DNA from: Spirochaetia bacterium
Lineage (GTDB): Bacteria; Spirochaetota; Leptospiria; Turneriellales; JAOUOS01
Reading direction: 5' to 3'
Assembly (NCBI GenBank): GCA_029880265.1
Contig: JAOUOT010000005.1
Location: 1 to 64,000, forward strand
Length of the DNA: 64,000 bases
How positions within the stretch are numbered: position 1 is the stretch's first letter; every line of letters starts with the position of its first letter. The translations under genes were made by a program, and so were the position numbers. Below the pieces are notes generated by a model. The model ran no database searches. It was given only the letters and a program-made list of their open reading frames with translations, and was not told the DNA's origin. Shown here one piece after another: positions 34,580-42,718 of the stretch.

Positions 34580-35032
34580 GTGAAAAAAAAATACAAAATA
34601 TTGTTTTTATTTTTAATATTGCTTCAATGCGGCAATAATATTCCGTATTCTAAAGAAACGCTGCTGAAAAGGCCCGTCGGCGTCTCTATCGTCGCAAAAT
34701 CGGGTCTTGCTTTTGATTTGTCATATCATGTTCAAAATGAAGAAGATACCTTTGACGGCTACAATGTTTATATTTCAAGAGATTCTATCAGCGATTCTGA
34801 AATTGAAACGCTGGTTCCCGCTTTAAATCTCTCAGGCTCTTTGCCTACGTTTCAACATTCAAAAGACGAGGTTGATTTCGTAAACAGCGTAACGCAGAAT
34901 ATTGCATTGTATAGCGACAGTATAACAAATTTTGAAAACGGCGTTACTTATTTCTTTCGCATAGCCGCTCATTCACGATACGGCTATTTATCAAAAGCTT
35001 CAAACGAAGTTTCTGCCGCAGCTTTTGAATAA
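34580..35032 (+). CDS. lipoprotein with a fibronectin-III-like domain
   Basis: A 150-residue protein. The signal peptide ends at a lipobox (LILLQCGN), so Cys14 or so would be lipidated. The rest looks like one fibronectin type III beta-sandwich: FDGYNVYISRDSISD, then a TYFFRIAAHSRYGYLSKASNEV end typical of FN3 strands F and G. Start is GTG 34580. It probably lies in the outer membrane or on the surface. It converges with fliN with an 8-base gap. Confidence 0.65.
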   Translation: MKKKYKILFLFLILLQCGNNIPYSKETLLKRPVGVSIVAKSGLAFDLSYHVQNEEDTFDGYNVYISRDSISDSEIETLVPALNLSGSLPTFQHSKDEVDFVNSVTQNIALYSDSITNFENGVTYFFRIAAHSRYGYLSKASNEVSAAAFE

Positions 35033-35040
35033 AAATTATT

Positions 35041-35397
35041 TTAACCTGTTATCGTCGCAAGTCTTTCTGACGGATCTGCAATCTCGGTTATACGGACGCC
35101 AAAATTTTCGTCAATGACCACAACCTCGCCTTTTGCGATAAGTTTACCGTTAACCAGTAAGTCGACTGGTTCGCCAGCGAGCTTATCAAGCTCAATAATA
35201 GAGCCTTCGCCAAGACTTAAAATATCTTTAACATATTTTTTGGTTCTTCCTAGCTCGACGGTCAATACCACCTGCACATCCATTAAAAGCTGCGCATTTG
35301 GACTCATACCGCCCGCCATTGACGAACCTCCCTTTGAAACCGCCGCCGGCGATTCTCCTGTATCGAACTGGTCTAAATTAAATACGTCATCTGCCAT
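35041..35397 (-). CDS. fliN: flagellar motor switch protein FliN
   Basis: FliN forms the lower C-ring of the flagellar motor and binds export substrates. It is 118 residues: a flexible N-terminus (1-40) then the SpoA/FliN domain, with [38 protein letters not shown] and [15 protein letters not shown]. The C-terminal 80 residues are nearly identical to the end of the upstream fliY product, pointing to duplication. The spacing from fliY is 40 bp. Confidence 0.93.
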   Translation of the reverse strand: MADDVFNLDQFDTGESPAAVSKGGSSMAGGMSPNAQLLMDVQVVLTVELGRTKKYVKDILSLGEGSIIELDKLAGEPVDLLVNGKLIAKGEVVVIDENFGVRITEIADPSERLATITG

Positions 35398-35437
35398 AGA
35401 TTTTCCTTTTTATAGTTTCTTTATATTAATCATTATC

Positions 35438-36565
35438 TTATTTTGCAGTCAATTTCGCGAGTCTTTCTGCCGGCCCTATGATATCAGTTACGCGTACCCC
35501 AAAATTTTCGTCAATAACCACAACTTCTCCTTTCGCTATTAATTTCTTATTTATTAATAAATCGACCGGTTCGCCCGCAAGTTTATCAAGCTCAATAATA
35601 GAGCCTTCGCCAAGACTCAATATCTCTTTTACAAATTTTCTTGTTCTTCCCAATTCTACGGTCATACCCATTTGTATATCGAGTAATAAATCAATGTTTA
35701 CCGGCGCATGCTGAGCAGATTCTCCCACCGCCTGCAAACTGGGAAAAGAAACAGGGCTTATGGGCACATTCTGCTGCCCCGGTTGGTTTGACTGTCGGGG
35801 CTGAGGAACAAAGAAACCCGCTTGTTGGGTTTGTTGTTGCTGTTGTTTCTGAGGCTGCTGCGCCTGCCCCGACGATTCCATAGCAACTCCCGCCGTTTTG
35901 GCAAGGTTATTTGCCCATCTGGCCGCGGGTTCTCCGTCTAAAAAATGAATTAAGCGGCTGTCGGGATGGCCTTCAAGTTTTAAATTATACGTGATTTTTG
36001 CCGTAAGGTTTCCCTGAAAAGGAGGCAGCTCTGCCGAACCGCTGTACACAATTGCATCGGCGGGCCCCGGCGATAAGCTTTCGCCAAATTTATCGGTAAG
36101 CTTATTAGACAAAGAAGAAATTATAGTGTTTGCCAGCTCGCCTATCGTTGAAAGATGAGCTTCGTCCATTTCTGCCAGCTCTGCTTCGGCGCCCATCATT
36201 AGCGACGCTATTTTTTTGGCCTGCTCAGTGGGAAAAACCAAAGTAGACGTGGCCGACCCCATGCGTATTACGGCAATTATTGAGCCGATTTCAATTTCAT
36301 CTGAAACCGAAGTAGCGTTTATTTCTTCTATAGACGCCTGCGAAATATTAAAATCTTTACCAATCAGGGTTCCCGCTGAAGAAGACGCAGTCTGCATTGC
36401 ATCGTTAAATGCGCCAATGAGCAAAACCTTTCCCTGTTCGCTCATTGTTTCGCCTGTAGAAATAGTGGAACCGTTTTGTAAACTAATTCCCGTTTCTTCA
36501 ATAGGCTCGTCTGCCCCCATCAAAAGGGCGTCTATTTCTTCTTGCGATAGAGAACCTTCTCCCAT
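35438..36565 (-). CDS. fliY: flagellar motor switch protein FliY (CheC-like plus FliN)
   Basis: A 375-residue switch protein. It starts with the FliM/FliY-type peptide SLSQEEIDALLMG. Residues about 35-215 form a CheC-like phosphatase or scaffold fold (STIGELANTIISSLSNKL is one CheC-type helix). A Gln/Pro-rich linker (about 225-280, with runs of Q) separates it from a C-terminal FliN domain that closely matches the next gene. In other bacteria FliY dephosphorylates CheY-P. The CheC active-site signature (E-x(2)-N) is present once as ELANTI. No fliM lies between fliL and this gene. Confidence 0.88.
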   Translation of the reverse strand: MGEGSLSQEEIDALLMGADEPIEETGISLQNGSTISTGETMSEQGKVLLIGAFNDAMQTASSSAGTLIGKDFNISQASIEEINATSVSDEIEIGSIIAVIRMGSATSTLVFPTEQAKKIASLMMGAEAELAEMDEAHLSTIGELANTIISSLSNKLTDKFGESLSPGPADAIVYSGSAELPPFQGNLTAKITYNLKLEGHPDSRLIHFLDGEPAARWANNLAKTAGVAMESSGQAQQPQKQQQQQTQQAGFFVPQPRQSNQPGQQNVPISPVSFPSLQAVGESAQHAPVNIDLLLDIQMGMTVELGRTRKFVKEILSLGEGSIIELDKLAGEPVDLLINKKLIAKGEVVVIDENFGVRVTDIIGPAERLAKLTAK

Positions 36566-36740
36566 CTAAATCTCCTTAATCTTAACGCTTGTAAAATCGC
36601 AAACGCCTGCGGCAATTTTAGGTAAACATAAATCAATATGCGATATTGACAAGTTATTTTTCAGTATAAACTCCTCGGTATTTTTTCAGACGCCGCTATA
36701 ATTTACCGTTTTAGCTTCAACTCGCCTGCATGCCTTTATT

Positions 36741-37271
36741 TTAGCTTACTACCAATTCTTCAAAATAAACCTCTTCTATTTTGCCTTCGCTTAAAATCAT
36801 GTTGATTTGCGATTTAATTTCATCGGCCAGATTTAATTTTTGAAGAGGAGAAGCCAAATCTTCTTTCTTTTTTCCCCCAAGAATGATGTTAATAATATGC
36901 ATCATCTGGGTTTGTCTTTGAACCAATTCTGTTTCAAGTTTTTTATTTGTTCCGTCATAGCCAAAAGCAATCGCCACCTGAATAAAATGCGGCTCGTCGG
37001 TATCGGCCGTATTCACGCGGAATTCTTTTTTAAAAGGGAACGCCGCTAAAGGAGGCGGGGCCGGAGCTATAACTATATCCTGGGTTTCTCTATATGCTTC
37101 ATTTTTCACTCTGCCCGCTACAATATATGATATTAAGAACATAAGTAGCAGGGCCACAATGCCTCCCGCAACCCATAAAAGTATCGTAACAAGTTTAGAT
37201 CTTCCGGTTACGGCCGAGGCCAGCACCTCGTCGTCTTGTTCTTCGTCGTCAAGTATTTCATCATCGCCCAT
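36741..37271 (-). CDS. fliL: flagellar basal-body protein FliL
   Basis: FliL is a single-pass inner-membrane protein that surrounds the stator and raises torque. The 176-residue product has an acidic cytoplasmic tail (DDEILDDEEQDDEVL), one membrane helix (about 28-51), a Pro-rich linker (IAPAPPPLAAFP) and a periplasmic stomatin-like domain with FIQVAIAFGYDGTNKKLETEL and the terminal VEEVYFEELVV-type strand. It follows motB by 126 bp in the motor cluster. Confidence 0.9.
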   Translation of the reverse strand: MGDDEILDDEEQDDEVLASAVTGRSKLVTILLWVAGGIVALLLMFLISYIVAGRVKNEAYRETQDIVIAPAPPPLAAFPFKKEFRVNTADTDEPHFIQVAIAFGYDGTNKKLETELVQRQTQMMHIINIILGGKKKEDLASPLQKLNLADEIKSQINMILSEGKIEEVYFEELVVS

Positions 37272-37397
37272 TTTTTTACTCCTTTAAGTTGATATTCTAT
37301 AATTATTTAAATTCTTTCTTTTATTTTACAAATTCTTTTTTATGTCTTATTATATATAACGTCTTATTCTTTATATTTATTTAGATAATTTATTTTC

Positions 37398-38207
37398 TTA
37401 CTGGTAGCCTTCAGTGGTATATTCTACGCCCGGGATTTTTTTGCCCGGCAAGTCGCTGTCTTGATAATTTCTTTTATAGCTTTTTCCGGGAAGTATGACA
37501 ATATCAACTCTTCTGTTAATGGCCCTTGCTTCGGGCGTTGTTGACGAAACCAGCGGGCGATACTTTCCGTATGAAATAGCCGACATTTTTTCGGGCTCAA
37601 TATCTTCTACCTCATGAAAATATCTTAAAACATTGATAGACCTCTGGCCGGCAAGTTCCCAATTTGTTTCATATTTTTCGGCAGCCGGACCTCCTACTAC
37701 GGGAGTTTCGTCAGAATGCCCCTCTATTCTAATTAATGAAGGTATATGGCGCAGCAATTTTGATACTTTTGTTAAGATCCTTTTGGCCTCAGATGTCAAC
37801 CTTGCCGATCCCGGAGGAAAGTGGTCGCTGCCTATTAGGCTTATTACCAGACCTCTTTCGTCTTGCGTTACTTGTACTTTTTTAACCTTGACCTCGGGTT
37901 TGAATATTTCTGTGGCCATCTTTAAGGCTTTTGACAGATTTCTACCGGCTTCCTGCGCGGGCAGGGTTTCGAGACTCATGCCCATTTCTTCAAGTTCTCC
38001 TTTTGAAAGAGTTTGTCCTCCCTCAAACAGGCCCAATGACCCCCTAAAGGCCGATAAAATCAAGCGAAATTCCCGTCCCTCAATTTTTGCTACGGTAAAA
38101 AGCATCACGAAAAAGGTTAAAAGAAGCGTAACCATGTCGCCATAGGTTAGCATATAAAGAGGGGCGCCAGGCGGAGCTTCTTCTTGTTTTTTCTTTTTTT
38201 TTGCCAT
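37398..38207 (-). CDS. motB: flagellar motor stator protein MotB
   Basis: MotB anchors the stator to peptidoglycan and carries the ion-binding Asp. In this 269-residue protein the cytoplasmic KKKKKQ tail precedes the single helix LTYGDMVTLLLTFFVMLFTV, with the key Asp in YGDM. The plug follows, then an OmpA-type domain (RIEGHSDETPV, NWELAGQRSINVLRYF, NRRVDIVILP). It starts on the base after motA ends, and the two proteins form a MotA5-MotB2 channel. Confidence 0.95.
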   Translation of the reverse strand: MAKKKKKQEEAPPGAPLYMLTYGDMVTLLLTFFVMLFTVAKIEGREFRLILSAFRGSLGLFEGGQTLSKGELEEMGMSLETLPAQEAGRNLSKALKMATEIFKPEVKVKKVQVTQDERGLVISLIGSDHFPPGSARLTSEAKRILTKVSKLLRHIPSLIRIEGHSDETPVVGGPAAEKYETNWELAGQRSINVLRYFHEVEDIEPEKMSAISYGKYRPLVSSTTPEARAINRRVDIVILPGKSYKRNYQDSDLPGKKIPGVEYTTEGYQ

Positions 38208-38990
38208 TTATACGTCTGATTCTTGAGCTAATTCTTTTCTTAACTGAGGCTCTAAATAGCTGGCTAACTTTTCTTGCACAATACGCGGATTATCGCCCGC
38301 CTGAATAGACAACGTGCCTTCAATCATTACCTGCTTTACGATACTTTCTTCCTGAGTTCTTCCCTTTAACTTACTAGCCGTAGGTATCGCAAAAACGTTT
38401 GCAATTAAAGAACCGTAAAGTGTCGTTATCAAAGCGGCAGCCATACCTTTACCGATAAGCGTAGCGTCGCCCCCTAAGTTACCAAGCATTCCCACAAGAC
38501 CAATCAAGGTACCAAGCATCCCAAAAGCCGGCGCTAAAGCGGCGAGCGAATCAAACCATCCCCTTTGTTTACTGTGCCTTTCTTCCATGGCGTCTAAATC
38601 AATCTCCATAACGTTACGCACAATTTCGGGGTCGGTGCCGTCGACAACAAGCTGTAATGCTTTTTTCATGAATGGATCGTCAAGTTGTTCCATATCGTCT
38701 TCAAGAGCCAAAAGGCCGTCTCTTCTGGCTTTTTCTGAAAAACTTACAATTTGAACAATTTTTGCTTTTACGTCAAATTTTGGAATTTCGAATATTTTTT
38801 TATAAATGCCCCAAATTCCAAGAGTCATCGAAAGAGGGTTTGAAATAGCGACAGTCGCCATTGACCCCCCTAAAGTAATAAACATTGACGCCGGGTCAAT
38901 TATCTGAGCCGGACCTAATCCGGCGGAAATAACCCCGACGACAAGGCAGAAAACCGCTAATATTAAACCGCCAATTGATGCAAAATCCAT
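38208..38990 (-). CDS. motA: flagellar motor stator protein MotA
   Basis: The ion-conducting partner of MotB. The 260-residue protein has four membrane helices, with the cytoplasmic loop between helices 2 and 3 containing ARRDGLLALEDD (the conserved Arg and Glu that touch FliG), and helix 3 and 4 region LAALAPAFGMLGTLIGLVGML. It starts 2 bases after flbD and abuts motB. Whether H+ or Na+ drives it cannot be decided from this sequence. Confidence 0.96.
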   Translation of the reverse strand: MDFASIGGLILAVFCLVVGVISAGLGPAQIIDPASMFITLGGSMATVAISNPLSMTLGIWGIYKKIFEIPKFDVKAKIVQIVSFSEKARRDGLLALEDDMEQLDDPFMKKALQLVVDGTDPEIVRNVMEIDLDAMEERHSKQRGWFDSLAALAPAFGMLGTLIGLVGMLGNLGGDATLIGKGMAAALITTLYGSLIANVFAIPTASKLKGRTQEESIVKQVMIEGTLSIQAGDNPRIVQEKLASYLEPQLRKELAQESDV

Positions 38991-38992
38991 TT

Positions 38993-39193
38993 TTAATTTA
39001 TCCTATTTTTTTCTAAATATGTTCTTTTATTATGCTCTATTATACTGTCTATTATTTCGGCTATTTTTTCTTTAACAATTAGTTTTTTATCTGTTGTTAA
39101 CGTTATCACCGTATCGGGAGTTTCTTCTATCGTTTCAATTAAATTATGATTTACGTAAAACTCTTTGCCGTTTAGTCTTGAGACTTTTATCAT
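38993..39193 (-). CDS. flbD: flagellar FlbD-family small protein
   Basis: A 66-residue cytoplasmic protein of the FlbD (swarming motility SwrD) family: IKVSRLNGKEFYVNHNLIET, then EETPDTVITLTTDKKLIVKE. In other bacteria SwrD increases motor power, and it is commonly found directly before motA, as here (2-base gap). It follows the DUF115 gene by 33 bases on the same strand. Confidence 0.9.
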   Translation of the reverse strand: MIKVSRLNGKEFYVNHNLIETIEETPDTVITLTTDKKLIVKEKIAEIIDSIIEHNKRTYLEKNRIN

Positions 39194-39226
39194 ATCTTTT
39201 TATTTTCGGTATCTTTTCTTATTTTT

Positions 39227-40006
39227 TTAGACATTCAACGCTTTTGGCGCCCTTTTTTCTACCTTAGCCGAAACAATACCCAGCGGACTGTAGTCATAAA
39301 TTCGTAAAGGAAAGTTTATGGTATCAATTAACTTTTCTATATTTTTTTTTGTTTTATAAAATTCGTCTGATGTTCTAACCGGAAAGCCGTTTATTAGATA
39401 TGCATAGGAACTTTTTTTCAGCGACGCAATATATTCATGAGTTTCTCGGTTAAAAAATAAATTAAAAGCCTCATATTTAGCCGAGAACAACCTTGAGTAA
39501 ATCATATTATCTGCGTAAGCCAGGTCGACTCCTAATAAATAAATTTCAGGCGTTGATTTAAACTTAAGATTTTTTGCCGAATAAAGCGCCCACGAAAGCA
39601 TGGCCCCGGCGACGGTGCCTGGCGATACAAGAACGGTTGTTTTGAGGTCACTTTTTTTTAGATCGTATACAAATTGAAACAGGTAAATAGCGGTTTCTTC
39701 TTCAGAAAGATTTCTTTTGTTGGCGTGAATATAAAACGCAATACTTTCTTTTTTAAGCGTTTTCAAATATAAATGGTATCTCGCTTCTACCGTAAAAATA
39801 ATTCGTTTTGTATTCGGATAAATTTTAATAAACGAAGAAGCGACAGAATCTGACAATAAAAAAGTAGTTTCTTTTTCGGCTAATTCTGTTATCTCTTTTT
39901 CGCAAAAGTCTAGAGAGGGCCCCGCGCCTATGATACAATATCTGCCGTTTTGCATCGCGGGTAAAAGCTTTTCGAGATTAAAAATTTTATCGCGACGCGT
40001 CGTCAT
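39227..40006 (-). CDS. DUF115/MAF-like protein (short form)
   Basis: A 259-residue soluble protein. The DUF115 (6-hydroxymethylpterin diphosphokinase MptE-like) hallmark GAGPSLDFCEKEI is at about 28-40, with LLSDSVASSFIKIYPNT for the second conserved strand. In bacteria such domains occur in motility accessory factors (Maf), which modify flagellins with nonulosonic acids. Its place between AMMECR1 and flbD, with zero spacing upstream, supports a link to motility. It is much shorter than the second DUF115 protein in this window. Confidence 0.72.
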   Translation of the reverse strand: MTTRRDKIFNLEKLLPAMQNGRYCIIGAGPSLDFCEKEITELAEKETTFLLSDSVASSFIKIYPNTKRIIFTVEARYHLYLKTLKKESIAFYIHANKRNLSEEETAIYLFQFVYDLKKSDLKTTVLVSPGTVAGAMLSWALYSAKNLKFKSTPEIYLLGVDLAYADNMIYSRLFSAKYEAFNLFFNRETHEYIASLKKSSYAYLINGFPVRTSDEFYKTKKNIEKLIDTINFPLRIYDYSPLGIVSAKVEKRAPKALNV

Positions 40007-40564
40007 TTATGGTATTTCTTCGACAATATAGCGGAAAACTTTTAACTTCAAATTATCGAAATTTTCAGAAAGCCCCGCTTTTTTTTTAAGCTCTTTTAAA
40101 AAATCGTTTATATCGGGAAGGCTCTCCCATACCGAGGGTAAAAAAGTCGCTTTTTTATTTTCAGCCTCTATCAGTATACCGTGTATAATCGGCTGAACCT
40201 GTCTTATAAGCTCTTCTTCAGTATTAAAAATTATTTCTTCAAGAGGGCCCAGAATTGAAATATGAAAATCAAGCATGTTAAAATCTTGCATTGTAACCGG
40301 CGAAAATCTGTAATCATTAAACGCCGCGCTGTAGGCGTTATTAACTACGTCTAAAACAAGGGGGCGGCGCGCTTCTATTGAGCCTATACATCCGCATAAT
40401 TTTTTTTCTTTACGAATAGTGACAAACGAGGCCCTGTTTTCTGATAGAACCCCTGTATATTTTTTAACGTCAATCTTTAATCTTTTTCTTTCTTTTAACC
40501 CGTATAAAACAGAATCTTTCGCGAGATTAAGAAGAGCTCTTTTTTGAATTTCAGAAAGACTCAT
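40007..40564 (-). CDS. AMMECR1-domain protein
   Basis: A 185-residue soluble protein with the AMMECR1 fold: RASFVTIRKEKKLCGCIGSI (the conserved LRGCIG strand, here LCGCIG), VVNNAYSAAFNDYRF and ISILGPLEEI. Its biochemical role is unknown. It overlaps the Memo gene by 4 bases; this neighbour pair is known from many bacteria and archaea, often with a radical SAM protein, which is not present here. Confidence 0.88.
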   Translation of the reverse strand: MSLSEIQKRALLNLAKDSVLYGLKERKRLKIDVKKYTGVLSENRASFVTIRKEKKLCGCIGSIEARRPLVLDVVNNAYSAAFNDYRFSPVTMQDFNMLDFHISILGPLEEIIFNTEEELIRQVQPIIHGILIEAENKKATFLPSVWESLPDINDFLKELKKKAGLSENFDNLKLKVFRYIVEEIP

Positions 40565-41349
40565 GAATAAATATGATAGGCCCCATAGCCTACGACGTTT
40601 TTCTTATCGCCCGATGTATCTCCCGAGTTTAACAGCTTAACGGTTTTTATTTCAGAAGCGTACTCTTTTGAGCCGGTAAGAAGGCCTCTTATAGCGGCCG
40701 CGCCGCAGGCTCTATCTGAAGTTATTTTTTCTGACTCAAAATTTTCAATGAACAATGAAGTTTCGTTGTCTTTTTTTTGGGTCTCGTCATATTTTAAATA
40801 ATGACTTAAATCAGAGCTTACAATGAAAAAGACGTCTTTTTCTTTCCAGAACGCTTTTATGATTTTTGAGACTTCGTTATTTTTCAGGCCCCCTGTAACC
40901 ATGGGTATAATCTTAAAATCTTCAAGAAAATACTGCAAAAAAGGAATTTGAACCTCGACGCTGTGTTCCGCCGAATGGGCCTTATCTTCTATTGAAACTT
41001 CAGAATATTTTAAAAGCTCTTTTTTTATATCTTGATCTACCGGTACTTCGCCTAAAGGCGTAGCAAATTTTTCGGCCGAATGAAGCGCGATGCCGTAAAA
41101 AGAATGTCTGTGCGAGGGACCTATAATAAATATTTTTTTATAAAGATTTTTATTATTTTTTAGAAACGAATAGCCCTGCGCGGCCACAACGCCCGAATAC
41201 ATATAGCCCGCATGCGGAGATATTACCGCCTTTGGGATTTTTTTTATTTCTTCTGATTTCTCACAGTAACCATTGATTGCATTTTTTAATTCATCAGGAA
41301 CCCCGGGATAAAAAATACCCGCAACCGCCGGCTGTCTTGCGCCGTTCAT
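40561..41349 (-). CDS. Memo-family protein
   Basis: A 262-residue protein of the Memo/LigB-dioxygenase-like fold. All expected metal and active-site residues can be seen: His in SPHAGYMYSG, His in GPSHRHSFYG, His in EHSVEVQIPFLQ, DLSHYL, and the Cys of RACGAAAIRGLL. Human Memo binds copper; the bacterial role is unknown. It is the first gene of a run that continues through AMMECR1, DUF115 and flbD-motA-motB with little or no spacing. Confidence 0.88.
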   Translation of the reverse strand: MNGARQPAVAGIFYPGVPDELKNAINGYCEKSEEIKKIPKAVISPHAGYMYSGVVAAQGYSFLKNNKNLYKKIFIIGPSHRHSFYGIALHSAEKFATPLGEVPVDQDIKKELLKYSEVSIEDKAHSAEHSVEVQIPFLQYFLEDFKIIPMVTGGLKNNEVSKIIKAFWKEKDVFFIVSSDLSHYLKYDETQKKDNETSLFIENFESEKITSDRACGAAAIRGLLTGSKEYASEIKTVKLLNSGDTSGDKKNVVGYGAYHIYS

Positions 41350-41429
41350 TTATAGGTTATATATTAATGAATATAAGCAATTTTATCAATAAAAAATTTG
41401 TTGACGTATGAATTTTTATATAAGTTCAT

Positions 41430-41484
41430 GTAACAAATAAAAATAAGCTTTAAAAACGCTTGTTTTTAATATTTGAAATGTTAC
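41430..41484 (+). promoter_or_regulatory. leader hairpin upstream of the outer-membrane protein gene
   Basis: TTAAAAAC (41450-41457) and GTTTTTAA (41462-41469) form an exact 8-bp stem with a 4-base loop. It is nested in a larger pair, GTAACA (41430-41435) with TGTTAC (41479-41484), and the stem is followed at once by TTTTT. This could be an attenuator or mRNA-stabilising structure, 50 bp before the start codon. Confidence 0.4.
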
Positions 41485-41533
41485 TTTTTGATGTTTCAGG
41501 AAACTTTTAACGATTCTTTTTAAGGAGACTTTT

Positions 41534-42670
41534 ATGAATAAAGTAAAATATTTTCAAAAAAAAGGCGCTTTAGCTGTATTGCTTTTGGCTTTTTTTAGCG
41601 CCGGGCAGGTTTTTGCCGCGCAAAATTTCACTATTACAAACAGACAATACACTGTTCCAGGTACCGAGGCCGCTCTTAATTTACTTGTCGACGCGATGGA
41701 AGATCAGGTAAACGCCGATTTGGCCAATTTCGAACAAACAAAATTTTTAACGCCAATGGCAGACGCAACGGTCTTGTCTCATAAGGGTATTGGCGTCGAC
41801 TATGCGACAAACCCCGATATCTTTATGCTTGGCTTTGCGGTAAGCCCCGCAGCAAATCTCGGAGATTATACAATCAGCGACTTAAGAAACGGCAACGCTT
41901 ATCATAATACCGAAGGCGGCGGGCAAATACCTTTGGTAGGGCTAAGCGCTCAAATGGCCCTTATGGCCGGCGTTAATCTGGGATATTTTAAATTTCTGCC
42001 CGATCTCGGTATCATTGATTTAAAAAAACTGACGGTTTATGCCGATTTTTTTTCTCTTGATCTAGCCTCTACGATGACCAATCTGGGCATGAAACCAAAA
42101 GGCACCGAAATAAAAGAAGCAAAATTTTATAATATCGGGCTTCACGGCCAGTACCCACTTTTAAAAGGCAAATCTCTCAGCGTATTAAAATGGGGCGGGG
42201 CCTCTTTAACGTTTGGCTTTGAATATACCTCGTCTACTTTCGTTTTAACGACATCAATACCTACAGGTTCGCAAAACGACGGAACCTTTGAACTTACATG
42301 GGACGGCACTGCCGATCTGGGTTCTGATATAGGTCTTTTAAGCATACCCATTGAGGTATCTACCAATGTAAGGCTTTTTTATGTTCTATCGTTATTTGTA
42401 GGCGCAGGCGTCGACTTTAATATGGGCAAAGCTTCTACCATTGCCGAGGTCACGGCTCCTGTAACCGGTACTGAAGTTTCATCAGGCCTCACGGCTTTTA
42501 ACGCAGACGCCAACCTTGATATGAGCGAAGAGGTTTGGGCCACGCCGGTTGATTTAAGATTTTTTGGCGGCGTGCAGTTTAATTTGCCTATCTTAAAATT
42601 TTATGGCATGGGGGCCTATACCGTAAATGGCGGCTATCAACTCGCGTTCGGGGGCCGAATAGCTTATTGA
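41534..42670 (+). CDS. outer-membrane protein, possibly Lsa36-like
   Basis: A 378-residue exported protein. The signal peptide ends at GQVFAAQ. The body has alternating beta strands ending in Tyr (GGRIAY), consistent with a barrel or large beta domain in the outer membrane. The region DATVLSHKGIGVDYATNPD and the glycine-rich VGLSAQMALMAGVNLGYF are distinctive. A resemblance to leptospiral surface adhesins of the Lsa36 group is a tentative recollection and was not tested. The AAGGAG ribosome site 7 bases before the ATG is the strongest in the window, suggesting high expression. Confidence 0.6.
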   Translation: MNKVKYFQKKGALAVLLLAFFSAGQVFAAQNFTITNRQYTVPGTEAALNLLVDAMEDQVNADLANFEQTKFLTPMADATVLSHKGIGVDYATNPDIFMLGFAVSPAANLGDYTISDLRNGNAYHNTEGGGQIPLVGLSAQMALMAGVNLGYFKFLPDLGIIDLKKLTVYADFFSLDLASTMTNLGMKPKGTEIKEAKFYNIGLHGQYPLLKGKSLSVLKWGGASLTFGFEYTSSTFVLTTSIPTGSQNDGTFELTWDGTADLGSDIGLLSIPIEVSTNVRLFYVLSLFVGAGVDFNMGKASTIAEVTAPVTGTEVSSGLTAFNADANLDMSEEVWATPVDLRFFGGVQFNLPILKFYGMGAYTVNGGYQLAFGGRIAY

Positions 42671-42681
42671 TAAATATATTA

Positions 42682-42718
42682 AAGCCGATCAAATTTCGTG
42701 CAAGATAAAATTCGGCTT
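42682..42718 (+). promoter_or_regulatory. hairpin whose loop holds the GTG start codon
   Basis: AAGCCGA (42682-42688) and TCGGCTT (42712-42718) pair exactly, and AATTT/AAATT extends the stem inward. The GTG at 42698 that starts the beta-CASP hydrolase falls in the apical loop. No ribosome site precedes it. The structure could regulate translation initiation or act as a transcript end for the upstream gene. Confidence 0.35.

Noticed and set aside
35114-36569. Plus-strand frames opposite fliN and fliY
   Set aside because: They are antisense shadows of strongly conserved flagellar genes.
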